Below, piece by piece: positions 25,092-31,573 of a stretch of DNA of 64,000 nucleotides. Source of the stretch: CAVONV01 sp963697355 (GTDB taxonomy: Bacteria; Acidobacteriota; Vicinamibacteria; Marinacidobacterales; DATDRI01); NCBI GenBank assembly GCA_963697355.1, contig CAVONV010000035.1, positions 1 through 64,000 on the forward strand. The letters are read 5' to 3'. Under the pieces are notes generated by a model. It made no database searches and was not told the DNA's origin. It worked only from the letters and a program-made list of their open reading frames with translations. Both the position numbers and the translations under genes were made by a program. How positions within the stretch are numbered: the stretch's first letter is position 1; each line of letters begins with the position of its first letter.

Positions 25092-26771
25092 TCACTTTCT
25101 ATAGTCTCTCGCAGGCATTCCAGGCTGAGCGATATCGAAGCCCTCCTCCAGTTTCGCTTCCCTGACGATTTCTCGAACATCGGCAAGAAGGCTCTTCGCG
25201 TCGTAGATGATTCCATCCTTGATGGTGTATTTGACGCCTCCCACACGAACCACCTCGTTGTCTTCATTGACCCGAACGGCGCCCGTGCCGTAGAGCACCT
25301 TGAAGTTCGCCAGGGGATTCTCCTCTACAACGACGAGGTCGGCGAGCTTTCCGACTTCAACGGTCCCGAGCTGGTCTGCTAGTCCCAAGGCTTCGGCGCT
25401 CTCGAGCGTCGCGGCACGAATGACCTCCAGTGGATGGAAACCTGCTTCTCGGAATAGCTCCAGCTCTCGGATGAATCCGAATCCGTAAAGATTGAAGGTG
25501 AAACCTGAGTCCGAGCCCGTCGCCACCCGGCCTCCGCGATTCTTGTACTCGTTCACGAAAGCCATCCAAAGGCGGTAGTTTTCCTTCCATTCCATCTCGT
25601 CATCAGTCGTCCAGTCGAAGAAATACGAGCCGTGGGCGCGGCGGTTGGGCTGGTAGAAGCGCCACAACGACGGCAGCGTGTGCTCCTCGTGCCATTCGGC
25701 TCTCCTTCCCCGCATGAAATCCCGCGTCGACTCGTAGGCGACGAAGGTAGGCACGAGAGTGAAATCCAGCTCGACAAGCTCGTTCATCACCTTGTTCCAG
25801 TGCTCGGAAAAGGGTGGAGCCGCTTGTCTCCACAAGCGACCGGCTTGTCCGAAACGGTTGTACTCGTTGTTGTAGTTGTAGTCCGAAGGGAAATGCTGAA
25901 CCGTCCGGTCGGAGAACAAAGCCTCGGGCAGTCCATACCAGTGTTCCATTGTGGTCAGCCCGAAGCGGGCCGAGTCGAGCGCATCGAGATCCGCGACACT
26001 CACCTGGGCGTGATGACAGGATGAGCGCGCTCCATGTTTGGCGGCTTCTTCGACGGTGGCCTTCATGAGCTCGGGGGTGATGGCGAAGATCTTGATCCCG
26101 TCGGCACCATCTTGAACGACTTTGGCGACCCACGCGCGAGCCTCCGCCGGAGTCGATATCGCACCGTCGTGGCCGGCACCGAACGTGACGTACGCCTGCA
26201 ACCGGGGAGCGGTAATTTCGTCCTGGTCACTCTTGCGCTGATGTTCGAGCACCCAATCCAAGCCGGTGAAGCATCCTTCGTCCCGCACCGTTGTGATGCC
26301 GTGGGCCATCCATAACTTGAAGACGTACTCGGCGGGTGTTCCCTGGGGCTTACCGCCGGTGTGCACGTGGGCGTCGACGAATCCCGGCAGAACATACATG
26401 CCTTCTACGTCGAGCGTCTTATCGTCAGGCCGGGCTCGAGGTCGGAGACCTTCGTCGATAGGAACCCCCGGATAACCCACGCTGCGGATCTCTACGATGC
26501 GGTTTTCCTCGATGACGATATCCATCGGGCCGATGGGCGGGGCTCCGGTTCCATCGATGAGGGTTCCGCCGCGAAGGATCAACCGCTCGAAGGGACCGTC
26601 GCCTTCCGCCCGCGGAGGCGCGGGAGTAATGGCACCGAAGAGCGAAGAAATGGCGTGCTTTTCACCTGATTGCGTGCGCGTTTCTTCTTGGCCTTGAGCG
26701 GTCACCGAGAGGGTAGCGGATAGAGCAATGATGAAGCAGTGAACCCAAACCAGGACGCGATAACGATTCAT
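25092..26771 (-). CDS. secreted amidohydrolase (imidazolonepropionase/dipeptidase-like)
   Basis: A 559-residue metal-dependent hydrolase with a signal peptide (VLVWVHCFIIALSATLSVTA). The amidohydrolase entry RGGTLIDGTGAPPIGPMDIV is followed by the HxH metal motif FVDAHVHTGG, a later His in CHHAQVSVADLD, and the family's closing ATLESAEALGLADQLGTVEV and GKLADLVVV, which ends the beta-barrel and returns to the small beta domain. ATGSDSGF provides the late Asp. Substrates of close kin are cyclic amides or dipeptides; not determinable here. It is convergent with the SDR gene. Confidence 0.9.
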   Translation of the reverse strand: MNRYRVLVWVHCFIIALSATLSVTAQGQEETRTQSGEKHAISSLFGAITPAPPRAEGDGPFERLILRGGTLIDGTGAPPIGPMDIVIEENRIVEIRSVGYPGVPIDEGLRPRARPDDKTLDVEGMYVLPGFVDAHVHTGGKPQGTPAEYVFKLWMAHGITTVRDEGCFTGLDWVLEHQRKSDQDEITAPRLQAYVTFGAGHDGAISTPAEARAWVAKVVQDGADGIKIFAITPELMKATVEEAAKHGARSSCHHAQVSVADLDALDSARFGLTTMEHWYGLPEALFSDRTVQHFPSDYNYNNEYNRFGQAGRLWRQAAPPFSEHWNKVMNELVELDFTLVPTFVAYESTRDFMRGRRAEWHEEHTLPSLWRFYQPNRRAHGSYFFDWTTDDEMEWKENYRLWMAFVNEYKNRGGRVATGSDSGFTFNLYGFGFIRELELFREAGFHPLEVIRAATLESAEALGLADQLGTVEVGKLADLVVVEENPLANFKVLYGTGAVRVNEDNEVVRVGGVKYTIKDGIIYDAKSLLADVREIVREAKLEEGFDIAQPGMPARDYRK

Positions 26772-26798
26772 GAGTAAGGTTCTCCTGAAAAGGTGCCG

Positions 26799-27874
26799 AA
26801 AAGGTGCCAGGCACGTTGTTCCGTTATTAATCTGACTTCTTCACTTCTCAACCGAGGCCAGTGAGTGGTCCAACTGGTTGAGGTCAACTAGGAATGCGCT
26901 GTCTCTGATTCTTCTGCGGGCGGCTCGAGCGATCGTTTGCGTCATGCCATCAGGGGACTTTCGTAGTTCCCTTGCGAGGTCCTTTACTTTGAGTCCATAG
27001 CGTTCTACGCCGAGGACCATCAGCAGTTCGCGCGCCCGCACCAACTCTTGAGACCTTCGGCGAGATCGCAGATCGCCGATGTCCACACCGAGCCGTTCGG
27101 TGACGCGAGCGACAAACTCGCTCGTCTCGATGGCCGGTCGCCAATATGGACCCAACTCCTCGCGCTCTCGCCGCTGTCGGACGGCCGCCTCCGGATCCTC
27201 GTCTTCCCCTTTCGATGGCCGTCCAAGACGCCACCAGGGGAGACGTCCTGGCTCATTGCCAATCCACTCGTTCTCGAAAAACCCTTTGAGTCGACGGACG
27301 TAGGTCGCTCGCGCCGACCGTCGCGTGGTTCCAAATAGCCTGAGCACCTCATCGACGTCCACGATTGGCTTTTTCACCTGCCCGAGAAGCTCACGATGAC
27401 CGCTCCATGTGTACTGCGATGGATCATCAACAATCTTGGCCTGAACCGGGTTCAGGTGAATGTAGAGCAACAGTTGGTCGAAGTAGCGCTGATCGCTTAC
27501 GAGCTTGGATCGGTACCGACCCTGCCACAACGGTCCATACACCCGCTTTCGAACGTTTATGCCTCGAGTTACTCGCTGCTGAAGACTTCGCATGGGACGA
27601 TCCAGCGGGACCACACCGGCTCGGACTGCCAAGTGATAGTGATTCGACATCAGGCACCACGCGAAGACCGTCAACCCATCACGCTCCACAACGTCGCGTA
27701 GCAGGCTGACGAATGCGGAAGCTGCCGTCTGCTCGTCGAAGACTCGCTCAGCTCGGCCAACCCGGTTGTACACGTGGTAGATCCCACCCTCGATGAGAAT
27801 TCGATATGGCCTTGGCATTTTCTGACTCGCTGGCATTTCAATTATAACAGCGGAATAACGTGCCTGGCACCTTT
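26799..27874. mobile_element. REP-associated Y1 transposase element bounded by inverted repeats
   Basis: The ends are AAAGGTGCCAGGCACGTT plus GTTCCGTTATTAA on the left (26799-26830) and the reverse complement with few changes on the right (27841-27874). Each end itself contains the small palindrome GTGCCAGGCAC. The transposase lies inside. The left end occurs as a solo copy at 24970-24998, so the ends can spread separately, as REP sequences do with their RAYT enzyme. Confidence 0.75.
26841..27836 (-). CDS. REP-associated tyrosine transposase (Y1/HUH, RAYT type)
   Basis: Single-strand DNA nuclease of the IS200/RAYT group. The core begins RPYRILIEGGIYHVYNR, has the metal-binding HUH pattern SNHYHLAVR and the catalytic Tyr region RYFDQLLLYIHLNPVQA. 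A C-terminal extension contains a DnaA-like helix-turn-helix (LKVKDLARELRKSPDGMTQT). About 331 residues from ATG 27836; ATG 27818 is equally plausible, and a longer frame would include the terminal repeat. These proteins usually cut at REP hairpins and do not carry a full IS cycle. Confidence 0.92.
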   Translation of the reverse strand: MPASQKMPRPYRILIEGGIYHVYNRVGRAERVFDEQTAASAFVSLLRDVVERDGLTVFAWCLMSNHYHLAVRAGVVPLDRPMRSLQQRVTRGINVRKRVYGPLWQGRYRSKLVSDQRYFDQLLLYIHLNPVQAKIVDDPSQYTWSGHRELLGQVKKPIVDVDEVLRLFGTTRRSARATYVRRLKGFFENEWIGNEPGRLPWWRLGRPSKGEDEDPEAAVRQRREREELGPYWRPAIETSEFVARVTERLGVDIGDLRSRRRSQELVRARELLMVLGVERYGLKVKDLARELRKSPDGMTQTIARAARRRIRDSAFLVDLNQLDHSLASVEK

Positions 27875-27925
27875 CTGTTCTACGCACGAGAACGAAAAAA
27901 AGCGAACGACGAACCTCGGTCGGCA

Positions 27926-28678
27926 CTATTTCCTATGTCTTTTTCGTCGTAGTTCTTCCAATTCTGCTTTGAGGGGAGCCCAATAGGCGCGGTCCGCTTC
28001 GCGCTCGCGCTTCTCCTCCAAGTCCAAAGCCTCGAAAAGTCGAGTTTCGTCGGCGGCCAAGGCGTGGGAGAGTAGAGGGCGATTTTCGATTGCTGCCCCA
28101 CATTCGTCGGGATACTTTCGCGCCAGATCCAGCAGAATCGCAGGCGTGCGACATTCCTGTAGCCAGAATTCGAAGTGTTCGCGGTCGGGTTTGTTCCGAT
28201 GTTGGGCATAGCTGGCTTCCACTAGTCGCCGGACCATCGGCCAGTCTTTGTCGCGCTGTGTCTTCTTGGCAGTGACCAGATCGATCCGCGACATCAGCTC
28301 AACAAGGGTCCCCGGCTCGAACTCGACCGTCGTGCGGCGTGTCCAGAGCCGGTCGAACGGTTCGACACCTCGCATCACCGACATCACGTCGATTCGCATA
28401 TTACGAGCTTCAGAATGCTGACACCGGAAATGGACGGCGTGCCCTCGCTTTAGGTATTCCGCCTCGAAGGGTGGTACGGCGATGCACTGCGCCTGCAACT
28501 CGTCCAATGCTTCCGACAAGCGGGCGAGGTTTTCAGTCTCGGACAGTACTGTGATGTCCGTGTCCCGGCTAAACTCTGCTGCGCCGTAGAACACGCATGC
28601 CTGGCCGCCCATCAACAGGTACTTGGTGCGGCTCGAAGTCAGGGTCAAAAGGACTTTGAGAATCGGGTTCGGGATCAA
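27926..28678 (-). CDS. nucleotidyltransferase-fold protein (putative toxin of a two-gene module)
   Basis: A 250-residue protein. The start YLLMGGQACVFYGAAEF followed by RDTDITV fits the pol-beta-type minimal nucleotidyltransferase pattern (GG, then DxD about 11 residues later). A third acidic residue may be the D in NMRIDVMSV. The C-terminus is helical and charged (EEKREREADRAYW). Families with this core include AbiEii and MenT toxins and other nucleotide-adding enzymes. Its 5' end overlaps the 79-residue gene upstream by 110 bp in a different frame; the pair is likely co-translated. Function as toxin is inference. Confidence 0.75.
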   Translation of the reverse strand: MIPNPILKVLLTLTSSRTKYLLMGGQACVFYGAAEFSRDTDITVLSETENLARLSEALDELQAQCIAVPPFEAEYLKRGHAVHFRCQHSEARNMRIDVMSVMRGVEPFDRLWTRRTTVEFEPGTLVELMSRIDLVTAKKTQRDKDWPMVRRLVEASYAQHRNKPDREHFEFWLQECRTPAILLDLARKYPDECGAAIENRPLLSHALAADETRLFEALDLEEKREREADRAYWAPLKAELEELRRKRHRK

Positions 28679-28808
28679 GCGAACCTCCGATGGCCAAAAA
28701 GAAATCCCAGAGCTTTTGGCTTTCCCGCCAGCGTTGTTGCGGCGTCATGAGATACCACTGTTCCCAATCGCTTTCGACAAGAAGTTCGCTTGCGGATTCC
28801 GTACTCAT
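28569..28808 (-). CDS. small partner of the nucleotidyltransferase, unknown function
   Basis: A 79-residue protein: MSTESASELLVESDWEQWYL, then MTPQQRWRESQKLWDFFLAI, a stretch with GGSLDPEPDSQSPF, and the ending GRPGMRVLRRS. I recall this general pattern (W-R-E-S-Q-K-L-W then G-G-S-L-D-P-E-P-D and a final G-R-P-G-x-R-V-L-R-R-S) from small proteins beside nucleotidyltransferases, but cannot name the family. ATG 28808 is chosen; a longer frame from 28853 adds an unlikely lead. The overlap with the downstream gene means 110 bp is read in two frames. Confidence 0.6.
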   Translation of the reverse strand: MSTESASELLVESDWEQWYLMTPQQRWRESQKLWDFFLAIGGSLDPEPDSQSPFDPDFEPHQVPVDGRPGMRVLRRSRV

Positions 28809-28884
28809 GCAGCCAGTTTGTAGTCTTTTCCTCCCAAAAGCAAGGCAGATCACTTCATCGTAGCAAGCGCGATTCTCTTAGCTC

Positions 28885-29293
28885 GGTGGAGCTCGAGATT
28901 GAATGTGTCCCGGCCACCCCTGGAGGCGATCCAGACGTTGCCGCACCCGCAGGTCCAGCAGGTGGCTCTAGCGCGTCCAGGTCAGAACCATGGCGCAATC
29001 TTGACCTCTATCAGATAGAGCGCTCGTTGTTTGTATCGATTTATCCATGAGGCTTCACGCAACCCTTGAGCATTCCTAAGCCAGTAGGTTGCGGGTCGCC
29101 TTGCGTCAGTAGATAATCTCGCCGAGCTCACAATCGTCGACGACGGGGTGGGCTTCGGCGTAGAATCCTCCAAGCGGAAGGGCGGGCTGGGTGCTTCTAT
29201 TGAGGGGCCACTTCATGGTGAGTTCCGATCCCGGCCGAGCGACCGTGGTCAAGGTACGGGTCCAATGAGCCCGAAACATTCAACTGCGTAGAG
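28885..29293 (+). pseudogene. remnant of a NarX/DegS-type sensor histidine kinase
   Basis: The plus strand keeps traces of a kinase C-terminus: LDLYQI (the LYRIAQEAL region), then EASRN broken by stops, and then a readable ATP-binding part LAELTIVDDGVGFGVESSKR with KGGLGASIE and a residual RSRPSDRGQGTG, matching the usual DDGVGF, KGGLG and SxPGxGT boxes of the HATPase domain. Several stops and a deletion make it non-functional. It ends 7 bp before the response-regulator gene, the standard order of such two-component pairs. Confidence 0.7.
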
Positions 29294-29299
29294 GGTATC

Positions 29300-29827
29300 A
29301 TGAGCAAGCGGAAGATCTTGCTGGCCGACGGTCACACCATTGTCCTCGACGGCTTGCGTAAGATCCTCGACCCTGAATACGACGTCGTGGGGGAAGTGAA
29401 GGATGGACGTGCGTTGGTCGTCGCTGCCGACAAGCTGCGTCCGGACGTCATCGCGGCGGATATCGGGATGCCCGTCCTCAATGCTCTCGAGGCGATTCGG
29501 CAGCTCGCTCAGGCCGATCTTCGGGCGAAGATCATCTTCATGACCATGCACGCCAGTGTGGAGTTTGCCGTGGAGGCATTTCGTCCGGGAGCATCAGGCT
29601 ACTTGTTGAAGCATGATGCGTCCGACGAGCTCCTCCGGGCTATTCGGGAAGTGCTGAACGGACGGTTCGATGAGACGAGCGTCCAACTGGAGCCCGGTGA
29701 TCGGCTCTATTTCTTCCTAGACGGCGTCACCGAAGCGGCCAACGAGCGCGACGAGATGCTGGACACCGAGGGTATCATTGAGCTCATCGAAGGCACAAGG
29801 ACGAGCTCGAGTACGCCGGGGGCTTGA
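29300..29827 (+). CDS. receiver domain fused to a SpoIIE phosphatase tail (probable deletion product)
   Basis: Residues 1-125 are a NarL-type receiver: ILLADGHTIVLDGLRKIL, the phospho-acceptor in AADIGMPVLNALEAI, and ASGYLLKHDASDELLRAI. The expected LuxR/GerE DNA-binding domain is missing. Instead, residues 128-165 read TSVQLEPGDRLYFFLDGVTE and AANERDEML, the end of a SpoIIE/RsbU-type PP2C phosphatase. The frame then stops. The simplest explanation is a deletion that joined two genes; a functional regulator is less likely. The first acidic pair is LADG instead of the usual DD. It directly follows the kinase remnant. Confidence 0.75.
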   Translation: MSKRKILLADGHTIVLDGLRKILDPEYDVVGEVKDGRALVVAADKLRPDVIAADIGMPVLNALEAIRQLAQADLRAKIIFMTMHASVEFAVEAFRPGASGYLLKHDASDELLRAIREVLNGRFDETSVQLEPGDRLYFFLDGVTEAANERDEMLDTEGIIELIEGTRTSSSTPGA

Positions 29828-30304
29828 TGACGTTCAACGTCAACCCGTAGCTCGGGCAGCCGTTGCCGGCAGCACGTCACGTGAAGCGAGATTTCGAGCA
29901 CAAAGGCTTAGCCCCAATCCGACGACAGGGAAAAAGCGGACAGGTCCGTTTTTGAGGCACGTCTCCCCGGCCAAAACGAGACCTGAGATGAAGATTCATG
30001 ATCTTCACGGCGTTCGGATGAATCTCCGGATGATTGCTCGTCCCCTGCCCGCGCCCGTGCCCCTGCCCGAAGCGCCTACGCGGGTTTATGGTCGCTGGTA
30101 CGAGCGCTCGGCATGAGATGTCGGTCTAGGGAACAACGTGCCGCTGTGGGGCAATGACGTGTCGATTTAGGGAACAGGCTGCAGGCGTGAGTCGTCTGTC
30201 GAGCCACCGGCGCGCAGCCGGCGGGGATTCGTTGGTGTACGAGCGTTAGGCTTCGCGCTGATCCGCCTTCGCGGCCGGCTGAATGAGAATGCCGTGCTTC
30301 AAAA
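29828..30304. other. intergenic region without intact genes
   Basis: This 477-bp stretch contains the second copy of the C-rich dispersed repeat (30031-30092). The rest, including a GGGAACAACGTGCCGCTG string at about 30128, gives no coding sequence I can support. It is part of a degraded interval between remnants. Confidence 0.5.
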
Positions 30305-30418
30305 TCAACCTATCCACCGCTTCCGTTTGAAGTAGATCCACATGCCCACTGCGATTACCGCCATGAGGTCCAAAGCCACCGGGTAACCGTAGGCGTATTG
30401 ACGGAGGAAAATAAGTAC
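30305..30418 (-). pseudogene. C-terminal remnant of a CorA-type magnesium transporter
   Basis: Only the last membrane helix and tail remain: a short stretch with LRQYAYGYPVALDLMAV, then VGMWIYFKRKRWIG and a stop. CorA proteins end with a GMN motif, a periplasmic loop ending in xYGYP, a last helix, and a basic FRRKxW tail; everything before the last loop, including GMN, is gone. A stop lies just upstream in frame. The call rests on the family's conserved ending. Confidence 0.55.
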
Positions 30419-30458
30419 TTCACCTTCACTTCAACCGCAGACTCCATCAAGTTTGAAT

Positions 30459-30698
30459 TCAGCCTGTTTTCCTGGATACCGGCAGCTTCTTCAGCGCGAT
30501 GACGAGTCGCAGAGCTTCGTTGACAGCGTCTTGGTTGTTAGCAAACACATTAGCTACGTCCGGATCCAGTAACACGAGATTCGTCCCTTGCTTGTAACGC
30601 TCCGCGTACTTGCCTCGGACTCCATCTTTAAGAAGCTCCTGCAGGTCATATTCAGGTCGAAGCTCATCGGACATCTCCTTCTCATCCTTCTTCTTCAT
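30459..30698 (-). CDS. antitoxin-like small protein (partner of BrnT-type toxin)
   Basis: A 79-residue protein: DELRPEYDLQELLKDGVRGK, then YAERYKQGTNLVLLDPDVA and NQDAVNEALRLVIAL. Proteins of this pattern commonly sit immediately downstream of BrnT-family (DUF497) toxins and are taken as their antitoxins. The true start is probably the M of MSDELRPEYD (about residue 9), giving 71 residues. The adjacent toxin gene is broken, so this may be an orphan, retained antitoxin. It overlaps the end of the brnT remnant slightly. Confidence 0.7.
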   Translation of the reverse strand: MKKKDEKEMSDELRPEYDLQELLKDGVRGKYAERYKQGTNLVLLDPDVANVFANNQDAVNEALRLVIALKKLPVSRKTG

Positions 30699-30947
30699 AG
30701 TTCTCTCTCTCAGATCGGGTCACTCGCAAGCACTGATGATGCGAATGCGATCGCCCCGCTCCGTATGTGCCACCATTATGAGACGGTGGTTAATGGACAT
30801 GCCTATGGTCATGCATCTGTTCTCGTTTATCGAGTGATCGGGATCTCGTGCGGTGGTACTGACGGCATCGCCGAATACTGTTGCCGTCTCACCGAACGAA
30901 ACCTTGTGCTTCCGAAGGTTCTTGCCGCTTTTTCCAAGTCACTTCCA
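30690..30947 (-). pseudogene. brnT-type toxin remnant
   Basis: The minus strand reads KNLRKHKVSFGETATVFGDA, then TTARDPDHSINEN, MTIGMSINHRLIMVAHTERG and DRIRIISA: the BrnT (DUF497) ribonuclease-toxin pattern. It has an in-frame TGA near the N-terminus (30939-30941 region) and a one-base frameshift after IISACE at about 30720, beyond which the family's C-terminus (TRSERENYEEE) resumes in another frame. The toxin is thus inactivated while the antitoxin-like gene downstream stays open. Confidence 0.75.
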
Positions 30948-31079
30948 CCCAAGAGCAATGTCAGGGGGACTCAGAACACCCATTTCGGCGACGCGCTCGA
31001 CCGCCTGCCGGCGAGTCTTTGTCTATTGCCGGCACAACCCTCCTTCCTCCTTTATTCTCCATCGGAACACGATCTTCTG

Positions 31080-31141
31080 AGCACTCGAGTTCTTGAGTTC
31101 TTGAATTCCTGAGTTCTCGAATTCTTGGGTTCTCGAGTTCT
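31080..31141. repeat. 8-bp tandem repeat array, copy 3
   Basis: Seven units in phase: CTCGAGTT, CTTGAGTT, CTTGAATT, CCTGAGTT, CTCGAATT, CTTGGGTT, CTCGAGTT. This is the longest uninterrupted copy in the window. It lies about 40 bp upstream of the selenoprotein gene. Confidence 0.85.
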
Positions 31142-31180
31142 GACTTCAGACTCCCCCCAAACTTCTGATATGATCCGCTC

Positions 31181-31405
31181 ATGGCTGACGAAATCTTGAT
31201 CTACGGAAAAGACGGATGACCGCACACCGTGGCAGCCCGTGAGGACTATGCCAAGAAGAACGCTACGGTTCGCTACATCAACGTCAAATACGACGCCGAC
31301 GGCTTGCAACAAATGCTGGTAGCCTCGAACGGTAGACGCGAAGTGCCGGTCATCGTGGATGGCGACAAGGTCACCATCGGACACGGCGGAACCTGAGGCG
31401 TCTGA
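31181..31405 (+). CDS. glutaredoxin-like double-selenocysteine protein (UXX-star type)
   Basis: Read with UGA as selenocysteine (U), this is a 74-residue protein: MADEILIYGKDG-U-PHTVAA, a middle with KYDADGLQQML, then REVPVIVDGDKVTIGHGGT-U-GV and stop. The first U (codon 13, TGA 31217-31219) sits where thioredoxin/glutaredoxin-fold proteins have the active-site cysteine (strand-U-P-x-T-helix), and the cis-Pro is in EVPVIV. The second U (codon 72, TGA 31394-31396) is followed by two residues and the real stop, the signature that names UXX-star (seleno)proteins. A SECIS-like hairpin follows. A normal gene caller stops at codon 13 and misses it. Expression needs SelA/SelB/SelC/SelD, none in this window. 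Likely a redox enzyme or peroxidase-like partner; substrate unknown. Confidence 0.85.
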
Positions 31406-31407
31406 AA

Positions 31408-31423
31408 CCCGGCGGTCGCCGGG
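31408..31423 (+). promoter_or_regulatory. bacterial SECIS-like hairpin for the second UGA
   Basis: CCCGGC-GGTC-GCCGGG: a perfect 6-bp stem with loop GGTC. It begins exactly 11 nt after the second UGA (31394-31396), the spacing found for the minimal SelB-binding hairpin of E. coli fdhF, whose loop also carries GGU. It is partly beyond the stop codon. It is not followed by a T-run, so a terminator is less likely. No equally good hairpin is seen after the first UGA. Confidence 0.65.
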
Positions 31424-31453
31424 CATGTTTTGCTTTCTCCTTAAGGTTCAGTA

Positions 31454-31532
31454 TGTAATTCAGGGATAAGTAAGTAATTAACATTTGCTGCGCCCATTCT
31501 GACAAATATTAATTACCTATCCCCGAATTACA
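31454..31532. repeat. large imperfect palindrome (MITE/REP-like)
   Basis: The left arm (31454-31487, starting TGTAATTCAGGGATAAG) and right arm (31503-31532, ending CCCCGAATTACA) are reverse complements except for a 4-nt insertion and few mismatches, around a 15-nt loop. The AT-rich arms differ from the surrounding sequence. The adjacent TGTCCCCTTTTTT resembles the half-stem of the terminator at 25017. Confidence 0.7.
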
Positions 31533-31573
31533 CTGTCCCCTTTTTTGCCTACAAGCAATTCGTCGGATTAGGG

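Noticed and set aside
30690..30947. Selenocysteine in the BrnT remnant (two TGA codons)
   Set aside because: The second TGA coincides with a frameshift after which the family's C-terminus resumes in another frame, so decay is the better explanation.
31080..31141. CRISPR array
   Set aside because: Octamers are contiguous with no spacers, and no cas genes are present.
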